DNA of 8,068 nt from an uncultured Christensenella sp. (GCA_910584035.1 CAJTZR010000089.1:1-8068), one strand, 5' to 3'. Numbered from the stretch's first letter, positions 1 through 8,068 are shown. Notes: generated by a model from the sequence alone, not told the origin. Program-made: numbers and translations.

Positions 1-109
1 ACTACTAATCATTTGACATTGATAATCAAGCCTAATTCACCATATATCTTTATTTTTTGATATTTTATTTATCAGTTTTTTTGCATTTTAATTATATATT
101 ATTTTTATT

Positions 110-115
110 TATAAT
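110..115 (+). promoter_or_regulatory. Possible -10 box (TATAAT) upstream of the synthase gene
   Basis: A perfect TATAAT occurs 90 bases before the ATG. At 17-base spacing the -35 position (87-92) reads TTTAAT, which is weak, and the nearest better -35-like hexamer (TTGCAT, 81-86) is too far away at 23 bases. In sequence this AT-rich a chance TATAAT is likely, so this is a tentative call. If it is used, the transcript would have a leader of roughly 80-85 bases, in which I see no clear riboswitch or hairpin. Confidence 0.25.
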
Positions 116-195
116 TCTTAATAAAACAATTAAAAAAAAGCAATCTTTTCAAAAAATGTATACAAAAATTTAATTTGTAAATAATTGCCATATGC

Positions 196-201
196 GGAGG
201 T
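196..201 (+). promoter_or_regulatory. Ribosome binding site of the glucan synthase gene
   Basis: GGAGGT lies here, with the GGAGG core ending 5 bases before ATG 206. This is a near-ideal Shine-Dalgarno sequence and spacing. It lies inside the extra codons that a TTG start at 185 would add, which decides the start in favour of ATG 206 and removes seven residues (MPYAEVI) from the longest possible reading frame. Confidence 0.88.
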
Positions 202-205
202 AATT

Positions 206-3200
206 ATGATATACATTATTGTAGGACTATTGATTCTTGTGGTTGTATTTGGATATATGGCTTTCAAGCTAAGATTTAATCACAAATTAATCAGCAAAAT
301 GAGTGAGGACGACTTAAAAATCAACACTGCGAACTTAGCAGAGAAGTTACGCAGCCCAAAGCCTTATGGTGCAAGTCCTCAAATTATTTCTATAAGCAAA
401 AAGATTGATAAGATTTATAAATTAATTTCCAAAAAAATTGCCAACGATGAAGAAATTTATCAATATGAAAAATTAATTTATGAAAACTATCATAACATAA
501 TGTCACGTTTTAATAATAAAAACTATAAATACTTTGCCATACTTCCGCATAATTATGGCAAAGTACGAATTATATTGATTGCTGAATATATTATTTCAAG
601 CACTGATTGTAAAATTAATAAAGAGAATATAAAAGCAATCATAGATAAATTTAATGAATATACTCCTTTATCGTCTGACGAAATTGCAGCGTTGCCGTCT
701 GCTATATTGTATGCTTTAGTATGTAAAATTGCAGAGATTGGACGAAAATCAAAATCGCTAAAACATTATGAAAACATTGCAAAATTTGATAAATTTGACA
801 AAGATTTAGCAGAAGTAAGCGATTATTTATACTTTAGAAGCAAATTTGGAAAGCTAAATAATGATAAGAAAATAATTGAAAACTATAGTGCTAATTTAGA
901 CAATATTGAGTATATTTTTACTGAAAAGTTAGCAAATGACTTTGATATTATTGCAAATATTATTTGTTCATTGAATTTTATCAAAAAAGATTTAGACGGC
1001 GTATACTTGCTTTCAATCAATCATACAAATAAATTACTTGAAAAAGATGATTTGTACAAAAGTATGGATATTGCAAGCAAATTAGATTATTTAAATATCA
1101 TTGAGGAAGTAAGCAATAAACATAAAATTGAAGAACAACACACTGTACAAAAGCTTTTTGAACTTCAAGAAGCTACTGGTGAGCATTTTGGTAAATTTTT
1201 ATTTGAAGAAAATGAAACTTTAAAGCATTATATCAAAAATAATGTTATTTTAACATATAAAAAAGGCACAAAAATTAAAGAGATTTACTTTATATTAGCA
1301 GTATGGGGACTAACACTTGGTGTTACTGGAATTTTTGGTTTTTTAACCTCTGTAAACATTCCTTTAATGATAGTAACTCTTATTATTTCACCATTCTTTT
1401 TACTGCCACTTATAAACAATTTAGCAATTAGCTTTTTATCTGTAACTTTAAAACAAAAACCTACGCCAAAGCTTGATTTAAAAGAACTGCCAGACAGTGC
1501 AAAAACTTTGGTTATTGTGCCAATTTATATTGCAAGCCAAGATGATGCAGACAAAGCAGCAAACAAAATTAAAGAACTAGAAATATCTAATAAAGGAAAA
1601 AATATAGAATTCGCATTGCTTGTAGATTATAAAAAGTCTAATAAAGAAGTAGAGGAAAGTGATGAGCAATTAAACAAAAGATTTTGGGGAAAGTTTGCAA
1701 GCTATGAGGACATTAATGTATTTGTAAGACGCAGAGTAAAACAAGGCAAACACTATACTGGTTTTGAGCGTAAACGTGGTGCAATACTTGATTTATGCGA
1801 GCTTTTAATGACTAATGACAATAGCAAATTCTCCTATATAATGCGTAAAAATATTCAAAAACCAACCTTTATTGCCACTCTTGATGACGATAATTGTTTA
1901 ATACCAAATACAATTTTAAATAGTGTTTGTAGAATGATTCACCCATTAAACAAACAATATGATTTAATGACTTTTAAAACAAAATACGATTTATATTCAA
2001 TGAACACAATTTACGGCAAAAAATACAATTTTAGCTGTGGATATTCACGTTATTTGCCAACTAATTCATTCTATTACAACTATTTTGGTAAAGGTATTTT
2101 TTGTGGGAAAGGCATATTTAGATTAGAACCTTTTTATGCAAAATTACAAAATTTATTCCCACAAAACAGAATACTAAGCCACGATATAATTGAGGGAAGC
2201 GTACTAAAAACTGGTGAGCTACCAGAGGTTGCTTTTGAAAACGCACCAAACTCTATACCATCAGAACTAGCAAGACACAATAGATGGTTTAAGGGCGATT
2301 TATTGCTTGGCGGGTTTATTAAAAACAAAATTAAAAATGACGATAAGCAAGTAAAAAATTTAAATAAGCCACCTATATATAACCATATAATTTTATTAAA
2401 TATTATTAGTGGTTTTTCTAAATTGACATTATTAATGTCATTGCTAGCAACAATGCTTACAGGTAATTTATTTAATTTTGTACCATTTTTAATTGGATTT
2501 TGTACTGAATATTTTATCAGATTATTGATTACGATTGATGGAACTAGGCACAATATTAGACCTATTTTTGTAGTAAAAAAATTATTAGGAACATTACTTG
2601 ATATGGTGGTATCATTTTTTATATTGCCATTGTATGCTATAAATAATATTTTAGTTGCTTTAGATACACTAATATGTTTGATTTTACCAAAAACAAATAG
2701 GCTAACTTGGACAACATTCAGTCAAACACAAGCCAAAAACAGCTTTAATAATTATTGCAAATTTATTCTACCACCAAGTTTAGTAATGCTTGCTTTAAGT
2801 ATTATATTTATCAGCAATGTTTATGTTGTAGGATATTGTGCTATTTTTATCGCACTTGCACTTTGTTTATATGCAACTTCTTTAAAAGAGGTTGAGGAAG
2901 AAACAATCACTAAAGGTGAAAAAGAATTTTTACTTGAAGCAGCAAAACGCACTTATAAATATTTTGAAATTCAAAATAGTAATGATTTGGTTACAGATAA
3001 TATACAAATTCGCCCGTTTGGCGGAAAGTCTGCTTACACATCACCAACAAATCTTGGATTTTCACTTCTAAGTGAGATATGTGCTTTTGAGCTTGGAATA
3101 ATTGACAAATCTACCGCCGAACGCAAATTAATTTGCAAGTTAAACACACTTAAGGGGCTAGAAAAATACAATGGCAACTTTTACAACTGGTATAATGTTG

Positions 3201-6200
3201 AGGACAAAACACCAGCATATCCATTTTATATATCTTCTGTAGATAACGGCAATATGCTTGCGTGTCTAATTGTTGCACGTCAGTTTATTATAAAAAACTC
3301 TATTTATGGTGTAGATATTGTTACAAAATTAATAAATGAAATAAATTTGGATGAGTTACTTGACAAGCAAAAAAATCTATTCCACATTGGATACAATGTT
3401 CGCACACAAAGTTTTGATAACTATTACGATTTAATGGCAAGCGAAGCTAGAATTTTGTACTATTTGTATTCCGCATTTTACCAAAATGCAACTCCGTGGG
3501 ATAATTTATCTAGAGATTGTGTTGGCTTTGGCGGAAACACTTTGGTATCTTGGTCAGGAACAATGTTTGAATATTTATTACCAAACATATTTATTAGAGC
3601 ACCAAAAAATTCTTTGCTTTATCAAACTGAAAATAATATTGTAAAGCTTGCTATTCAAAATAAATGCAATAATTTATGGGGTATATCTGAAAGTGGATAC
3701 TATAAATTTGACGATAATTTAAAATATCAATATTATTCTTTTGGTATGAGAGAACTTGCCATAAGAAATAGTAAAAACAGATGCGTCATTGCACCATATG
3801 CAAGTGCTTTAGCATTGCGTATCAATGCAAAAGAAAGCGTTAAAAACTTAATTAATATTAAAAAGGAATGTGGTTTTGGAGAATATGGTTTTTATGAAGC
3901 GATTGATATAACTTCAAGAAAACACATTATTTACCAATATATGAGCCATCATCAAGGAATGATTTTAGCAAGCATTACCAACGCAATTTGTGGCAACAAT
4001 ATTTCCGCTTACTTTGAGAGCGACCCTCAAATCAATGCTAGCAAAATTCTCCTAAGCGAAAAGACAATTCAAGAGAGAAGTTTTAAAAAGCCAAAAGAAG
4101 ACTTTATATATGATAAATTTGAAAAGACAAATTATCATTCAGACGATAAAAATGCTTTTGGTATATTGACTAACGGCAAGTATACAAGCTACTTTAACAG
4201 CTTTGGTGATAACTTAAGTTGCATTTATAATACCAATATAGTTAAGTATCACCACACTTTTGATGACTTTGGTTTAAAAAATGAAATTTATGATTCTAAC
4301 AATGACGAAAAAGTCGGATATTATCCAGAATTAGAGGCAACAAACGATTACGCATTCAGCATAGATGCCGAAAAAGTTATGTATGCAAATAAAACTCGTG
4401 GTCTTGTAGAAGAAATTTATATTCCAAATTGTCTAAATGGTGAGGTTAGAAAATTTGACATTAATTGTAGCGACTTTGACAATATAAATGTACGTGGATA
4501 TGGTAATATATCTTTATTAAATGAAGACGACTATATTGCTCATCCAGCTTTTAAAGATATGTTTATAACAACAAGTAAATATGATGACCATACCATTATT
4601 TATAGACGAAAAGGCGAAACTAAAAAGTTTGTTGCAATCAAAATAATTGGTTTGGATAATATTGTATTTGAAACGAATAAAAGTAATTGTTATGATATAA
4701 ATACTAGCAAAATAACTTTCAATGAAAAGGAATTTGATAATTCTTTTGGTGATGTTGTTTATCCATTTTTCACTTATAATTGTAATGTTAACACTTCAAA
4801 AATGGATAATTTTGAGTATTATCAAGTATTGATATACTCTGAAAGCTATAGCGAACTTACAAACAAACTTGCACAAATTAACGATAAAAAAGCAGTGTAC
4901 AATCTAATTTATTCAGCAAAATTACCAACATTATCGGCTATTCGAAAAATTTTTGCTGGCAATAATAGTTATGATTTCTTGACAAAACTTGCTACAAAAC
5001 TAAAATACGGCAGTTATAGTGAAGCAAGTTTGGAACACAAGCAAAATCCAGAAATCGTTCAAGTTTTGCATAAAAATGGAATTAATATTGAGGAAAATAT
5101 TATTTATCTAAACACTTTAGATGTAACGCTATTTAATTTGCTTTTAAAATCTTTGAGAATACTAAAACCGCTTTGTGGTGATTATACAATATTCTGTAAA
5201 GGGGAGCTTAGTGGAAACTTTAAACAAATTCGTGAACAATTTTGGGATATAAAAGTTATATTTAGCAAAGAAAATGACGTTTGTGAAAGTGCAAGGTCAG
5301 TAGCTTTCACAATAATAAATAGCGAAATAATTATTGGCAATATAATTAAAAAGCAAAATAAAATTCCTATTACAACTGGCGATAGTATGCCTTTGCCACA
5401 ATTTGATATTGTAGACACTTATGGTGGATTTGAAGGGAAAAATTATATTCTAACAAAACCAACTAAAAAACCTTTTTCCAATGTAATTGCGGGAAAATAT
5501 GGTGGATTTGTTGCCACAAATAATGGTGAGGGCTTTACCTATTTTGGAAACTCACGCAATGACAAAATAACTGAATGGCGTGGAGAAGCATATGACAAAA
5601 TAGAAAGTGAGCAATTAATATTATATATTGACAATAAAATAATTAAGCTAAATAATTTTATTAGTGGTGGCTTTGTAAAATATGGACAAGGTTTTATTGA
5701 CTATGTATTTTCAGCATATGGAATACAAGCAAACTGTATGGAAAGCATTGTTGACGATGGCAAAAGTAAAGTTTATATAGTAAATATAAAAAATACAAAC
5801 AACTATTCAAAAAGTGCCAAACTTGATTTAACTTTAAAAGTCGCTTTGGGAGTGAATAGAGAAAAGAAAAATATTGCAATTAATAATGAAAACAATGTAA
5901 CAACTATAACAAATTGCAAAAATGGTAAAAATGCTTTTATATCAATTATAAATAGTGAATTTACTAGCAAAATTGAAGTTAATAGCATTGTTCACAACCA
6001 AACTAGCTTTGATTTATCTGCAAATGAAAATAAAATTATTTATATTGTAGTATCTTGCGATAATGATTTAATCAAGGGGTATACTGAGGAAAATATTGCA
6101 GATAAAATCAAACAAACGCTTGACAATTTTGATTCACTAAACAAAATTAAAATCAAAACAGATATACCAGAACTTGATAGTTTGTTTAATAACTGGCTAA

Positions 6201-7570
6201 TGTATCAAACATTTTCTGCACGACTTGCAAGTAAATGTGGTTATTATCAAGTTGGCGGTGCTATCGGATTCCGTGACCAGTTACAAGATTGTTTGGCATA
6301 TATGTATAGCAATCCAGAATATGCTAAAAATCACATTTTGAAAAGTGCGGAAAGACAATTTATTGAAGGTGACGTATTGCATTGGTGGCACGGATATGCA
6401 GAAGGCGTACGCACAAAAATAAGTGACGATAAATTGTTTTTACCATATGTAACTGCGGAATATATAAACTTTACTGGTGATAAAGATATTTTAAATATTG
6501 ACGTGTCTTATTTAAAAAGTGAAGAAATTCCTAATGGTCAAAGAGATTTATATAAGGCGTTTGAAAAATCAGATATTAGCGAAAACTTATACAATCACTG
6601 CATAAAAGCCTTTAAAAATGCTTTAAAATTTGGCAAAAATGACTTACTTCTAATTGGTGAGGGTGATTGGAATGATGCACTAAATAATATTGGTAATGAC
6701 ACCGATGGTGAAAGCGTATGGTTAAGTATGTTCTGTTACTTTGCTATAAAACAATTTTATGTTTTTGCTACAAGAAGTGATAAAAATTATTTTGATAAGG
6801 CTTTAAATCATTTAAAGATAGGTATTGAAAAAGCTTGGAATGGCAACTGGTATAATAGGGCATTTACAAAAGACGGCGAGTGGCTTGGTAATGAGGATTG
6901 CAATAATTGCAAAATAGACCTAATAAGTCAAGCATTTGCAGCTATAAGCGGTGTAGCAGACGATGAAAAAGCAAAACACGCATTAGTTTTTTCAGCAACA
7001 CTTGAGGATAAGGAAAAATGTTTAGTTAAATTGCTTTCACCACCATTTGACGATAAGAAGAATTATGGATATATTTCAAATTATCCCGAGGGTGTAAGGG
7101 AAAATGGCGGACAATATACACACGCTGTTGTTTGGTATATAAAAGCTCTTGCAAAATATGATATTGATAAAGCAGTAGATATTTTAAAAATGGTTAATCC
7201 AATTAATATATCAAAAGTTAGCAATAATTACAAAAATGAACCTTTCGTTTTAAGTGCAGATGTATATCTCACTGGCGAGGGCGGTTGGAGTTGGTATACT
7301 GGTAGTTGTTCTTGGTTTTACAAAGTTATATTAAATGACATTTTAGGTATAAACTTTGAAAGTAGCAAAATTATAATAAAACCTTGCACAGCAATTCAAG
7401 ACTATACAATTAAATTAGAGTTTGAAAAGTATACAGCTCAAATAAGTATCACAAAAACTGGTACACCAAAGTTTACAATTAACAATAATGCAACAACTTT
7501 GACAGATGATAAATATATTGTAAAAATAGATAATAAAATCAATGAGTATAATATACAAATTGAATACTAA
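206..7570 (+). CDS. Cyclic beta-1,2-glucan synthase (GT84-GH189-GH94, NdvB/ChvB/Cgs family)
   Basis: A giant membrane enzyme expected to build beta-1,2-glucan from UDP-glucose, cyclize it and trim it. Seen: membrane anchor 2-20; family helical N-region (TPLSSDE at 153-159); helices 361-411; GT84 domain with GFERKRG (519-525), acidic TLDDD (558-562), SHDIIEG (658-664) and RHNRW (690-694); membrane block 728-890; glycoamylase-like cyclization domain (GH189) with TSPTNLG (945-951), FYNWY (992-996), YDLMASEAR (1074-1082), SWSGTMFEY (1115-1123), WGISES (1158-1163), FYEAID (1229-1234), HHQGM (1248-1252); beta-sandwich about 1315-1545 with AHPAF (1445-1449); GH94 module with NVIAG (1759-1763), GFRDQLQD (2021-2028), GDVLHWWH (2055-2062), ISDD (2072-2075), GDWND (2153-2157, expected general-acid Asp), ENGGQYTHA (2299-2307) and WYTGS (2363-2367). 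Known: proteobacterial relatives have about 2830-2870 residues, so this one is shorter but has all modules. ATG 206 is chosen because GGAGG ends 5 bases upstream; the in-frame TTG at 185 has no such site. It appears monocistronic. Product linkage and ring size are inferred from the family. Confidence 0.93.
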   Translation: MIYIIVGLLILVVVFGYMAFKLRFNHKLISKMSEDDLKINTANLAEKLRSPKPYGASPQIISISKKIDKIYKLISKKIANDEEIYQYEKLIYENYHNIMSRFNNKNYKYFAILPHNYGKVRIILIAEYIISSTDCKINKENIKAIIDKFNEYTPLSSDEIAALPSAILYALVCKIAEIGRKSKSLKHYENIAKFDKFDKDLAEVSDYLYFRSKFGKLNNDKKIIENYSANLDNIEYIFTEKLANDFDIIANIICSLNFIKKDLDGVYLLSINHTNKLLEKDDLYKSMDIASKLDYLNIIEEVSNKHKIEEQHTVQKLFELQEATGEHFGKFLFEENETLKHYIKNNVILTYKKGTKIKEIYFILAVWGLTLGVTGIFGFLTSVNIPLMIVTLIISPFFLLPLINNLAISFLSVTLKQKPTPKLDLKELPDSAKTLVIVPIYIASQDDADKAANKIKELEISNKGKNIEFALLVDYKKSNKEVEESDEQLNKRFWGKFASYEDINVFVRRRVKQGKHYTGFERKRGAILDLCELLMTNDNSKFSYIMRKNIQKPTFIATLDDDNCLIPNTILNSVCRMIHPLNKQYDLMTFKTKYDLYSMNTIYGKKYNFSCGYSRYLPTNSFYYNYFGKGIFCGKGIFRLEPFYAKLQNLFPQNRILSHDIIEGSVLKTGELPEVAFENAPNSIPSELARHNRWFKGDLLLGGFIKNKIKNDDKQVKNLNKPPIYNHIILLNIISGFSKLTLLMSLLATMLTGNLFNFVPFLIGFCTEYFIRLLITIDGTRHNIRPIFVVKKLLGTLLDMVVSFFILPLYAINNILVALDTLICLILPKTNRLTWTTFSQTQAKNSFNNYCKFILPPSLVMLALSIIFISNVYVVGYCAIFIALALCLYATSLKEVEEETITKGEKEFLLEAAKRTYKYFEIQNSNDLVTDNIQIRPFGGKSAYTSPTNLGFSLLSEICAFELGIIDKSTAERKLICKLNTLKGLEKYNGNFYNWYNVEDKTPAYPFYISSVDNGNMLACLIVARQFIIKNSIYGVDIVTKLINEINLDELLDKQKNLFHIGYNVRTQSFDNYYDLMASEARILYYLYSAFYQNATPWDNLSRDCVGFGGNTLVSWSGTMFEYLLPNIFIRAPKNSLLYQTENNIVKLAIQNKCNNLWGISESGYYKFDDNLKYQYYSFGMRELAIRNSKNRCVIAPYASALALRINAKESVKNLINIKKECGFGEYGFYEAIDITSRKHIIYQYMSHHQGMILASITNAICGNNISAYFESDPQINASKILLSEKTIQERSFKKPKEDFIYDKFEKTNYHSDDKNAFGILTNGKYTSYFNSFGDNLSCIYNTNIVKYHHTFDDFGLKNEIYDSNNDEKVGYYPELEATNDYAFSIDAEKVMYANKTRGLVEEIYIPNCLNGEVRKFDINCSDFDNINVRGYGNISLLNEDDYIAHPAFKDMFITTSKYDDHTIIYRRKGETKKFVAIKIIGLDNIVFETNKSNCYDINTSKITFNEKEFDNSFGDVVYPFFTYNCNVNTSKMDNFEYYQVLIYSESYSELTNKLAQINDKKAVYNLIYSAKLPTLSAIRKIFAGNNSYDFLTKLATKLKYGSYSEASLEHKQNPEIVQVLHKNGINIEENIIYLNTLDVTLFNLLLKSLRILKPLCGDYTIFCKGELSGNFKQIREQFWDIKVIFSKENDVCESARSVAFTIINSEIIIGNIIKKQNKIPITTGDSMPLPQFDIVDTYGGFEGKNYILTKPTKKPFSNVIAGKYGGFVATNNGEGFTYFGNSRNDKITEWRGEAYDKIESEQLILYIDNKIIKLNNFISGGFVKYGQGFIDYVFSAYGIQANCMESIVDDGKSKVYIVNIKNTNNYSKSAKLDLTLKVALGVNREKKNIAINNENNVTTITNCKNGKNAFISIINSEFTSKIEVNSIVHNQTSFDLSANENKIIYIVVSCDNDLIKGYTEENIADKIKQTLDNFDSLNKIKIKTDIPELDSLFNNWLMYQTFSARLASKCGYYQVGGAIGFRDQLQDCLAYMYSNPEYAKNHILKSAERQFIEGDVLHWWHGYAEGVRTKISDDKLFLPYVTAEYINFTGDKDILNIDVSYLKSEEIPNGQRDLYKAFEKSDISENLYNHCIKAFKNALKFGKNDLLLIGEGDWNDALNNIGNDTDGESVWLSMFCYFAIKQFYVFATRSDKNYFDKALNHLKIGIEKAWNGNWYNRAFTKDGEWLGNEDCNNCKIDLISQAFAAISGVADDEKAKHALVFSATLEDKEKCLVKLLSPPFDDKKNYGYISNYPEGVRENGGQYTHAVVWYIKALAKYDIDKAVDILKMVNPINISKVSNNYKNEPFVLSADVYLTGEGGWSWYTGSCSWFYKVILNDILGINFESSKIIIKPCTAIQDYTIKLEFEKYTAQISITKTGTPKFTINNNATTLTDDKYIVKIDNKINEYNIQIEY

Positions 7571-7932
7571 TTTAAAATTTGTTTTATTGCAAATTAAAAT
7601 TAGATTTTAATATTGTTATCATTTTAGTTATTAAATGGGGTTAAATAGTTGTAATTTAAAGATGTTTCTTTCAAATAAAAGCAGTGGAACACTTGCATTG
7701 ATAAAACAAATGCAACTCAAATAATTTTTAGTAAAACCACCTAACAAAATAAAAATAAGCAAGTTAATCTTGCTTATTTTTATTTTATTTAGTATTTAAT
7801 AAGTTATAGTTATCAATTGAACTTTTATTACAATTTAATAAAATTGTATAACTTTATCTTTGCTTTAACAATCAAACAATTAAATGTTAGAACTTGTAAA
7901 TAGCTAACAAAAATATAAAACGTTCAAATTAT
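7571..7932. other. Convergent intergenic region, no gene seen
   Basis: Between the synthase stop and the stop of the - strand reading frame I see no credible gene. Apart from the terminator it holds a 7-bp hairpin TTGCATT (7693-7699) / AATGCAA (7709-7715) with a 9-base loop, followed after 8 bases by a run of five T; this might be a weak first terminator on the + strand. Further right there are AT-only inverted repeats: AAGTTATA (7801-7808) with TATAACTT (7847-7854), TACAATTT (7829-7836) with AAATTGTA (7841-7848), and TGTTAG (7885-7890) with CTAACA (7904-7909). Such repeats are easily produced by chance at this composition. Confidence 0.5.
7746..7786. terminator. Bidirectional intrinsic terminator between convergent genes
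   Basis: A perfect 18-bp inverted repeat: the left arm 7746-7763 (ending AATAAGCAAG) pairs with the right arm 7769-7786 (starting CTTGCTTATT) around a 5-base loop TTAAT. The GC-containing core (GCAAG/CTTGC) sits next to the loop and both outer arms are A/T tracts, so transcripts from either strand give a hairpin followed by a U-rich run. It lies 175 bases after the synthase stop codon and between the synthase and the - strand gene ending at 7933, which fits shared termination of convergent genes. Confidence 0.8.
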
Positions 7933-8067
7933 TTATCTTGCTATTTCAATAAAATAGTCATAATGTTTAAATATATGTGGTTTTTGCAAAATAACTCTAA
8001 TAACATCGCCACTACAAATTACACTTTTTATAAATACCTTTTCACCATTTTCCATTGCATAAATATT
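7933..8067 (-). CDS. Partial hypothetical protein, C-terminal 44 residues
   Basis: On the - strand a reading frame is open from the right edge of the window to a TAA at 7933-7935. It encodes 44 residues that begin NIYAMENGEKVF and end HYDYFIEIAR. The mix of charged, aromatic and glycine residues looks protein-like, and the frame runs unbroken although stop codons are very frequent at this AT content. The position also fits: it converges on the synthase gene with the bidirectional terminator between them. The internal ATG (fifth codon) has no Shine-Dalgarno sequence before it, so the real start is probably outside the window. I do not recognise the family, and chance remains possible for so short a frame. 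Confidence 0.5.
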   Translation of the reverse strand, partial: NIYAMENGEKVFIKSVICSGDVIRVILQKPHIFKHYDYFIEIAR

Positions 8068-8068
8068 A

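Noticed and set aside
13..18. Perfect TTGACA -35 hexamer
   Set aside because: No -10-like hexamer lies at 16-18 bases downstream; the candidates are 14 or 22-24 bases away.
1..60. Short + strand open frame (19 codons, TGA at 58-60) that could be the tail of an upstream gene
   Set aside because: Too short to judge, ends in a low-complexity YIFIF stretch, and lacks a recognisable motif. The other + strand frames stop even earlier.
9..71. Short - strand frame ending GELGLIINVK, a possible end of a divergent gene
   Set aside because: It has in-frame stops close on both sides and no ATG start, so it is not a credible coding end.
185..205. TTG start at 185, adding seven residues to the synthase
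   Set aside because: It has no Shine-Dalgarno sequence in front of it, and the strong GGAGG at 196-200 lies inside the extension at ideal spacing for ATG 206.
2134..2553. 139-codon - strand open frame inside the synthase gene
   Set aside because: It lies fully antisense to conserved GT84 and membrane-region sequence, and its translation is a low-complexity hydrophobic shadow. The shorter - strand frames around 5182-5988 are rejected for the same reason.
7571..7625. AT-only inverted repeat (ATTAAAAT/ATTTTAAT) just after the synthase stop as a terminator
   Set aside because: The stem contains no G or C and would be unstable; the 7746-7786 hairpin is the far better candidate.
7635..7724. 29-codon + strand frame starting ATGGGG after the synthase
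   Set aside because: No ribosome binding site, directly preceded by a TAA, and no protein-like pattern; likely chance.

Overview
The window is strongly AT-rich and is dominated by one giant gene on the + strand (206-7570, 2454 codons). It encodes a full-length multidomain enzyme of the cyclic beta-1,2-glucan synthase family (NdvB/ChvB/Cgs type). AT-rich codon choice (AGA, TTA, AAA, ATA), a strong GGAGG Shine-Dalgarno site and standard stop usage (no internal TGA) suggest a low-GC Gram-positive relative, most likely an uncultured or anaerobic Clostridia/Bacillota lineage. This is an inference from composition and style; no phylogenetic marker gene is present.

Layout: 1-205 is an AT-rich leader with a possible -10 box and the ribosome binding site of the giant gene. 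206-7570 is the synthase. 7571-7932 is a convergent intergenic region containing an 18-bp-stem hairpin that looks like a bidirectional terminator (7746-7786). 7933-8067 is the 3' end of a probable gene on the - strand that runs off the right edge.

The synthase combines all steps of making a cyclic glucan in one membrane polypeptide. In residue order it has: an N-terminal membrane anchor (2-20); the family's helical N-terminal region (about 60-350); two membrane helices (361-411); a GT84 glycosyltransferase domain that builds the beta-1,2-glucan chain (about 430-700); a second membrane block (728-890); the glycoamylase-like cyclization domain now classed as GH189 (about 905-1275); a first beta-sandwich (about 1315-1545); a divergent linker (about 1548-1735); and a GH94 phosphorylase module made of a beta-sandwich (about 1740-1980), an alpha-barrel (about 1985-2390) and a short C-terminal tail. 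Signature motifs of all three catalytic modules are intact by eye, so the protein looks functional.

No transporter or glucan-modifying gene is visible within the window. I found no CRISPR array, mobile element, tRNA or rRNA. The main items of interest are departures of this protein from the proteobacterial prototypes (membrane anchor, altered acidic motif, divergent linker), not a wholly new system.
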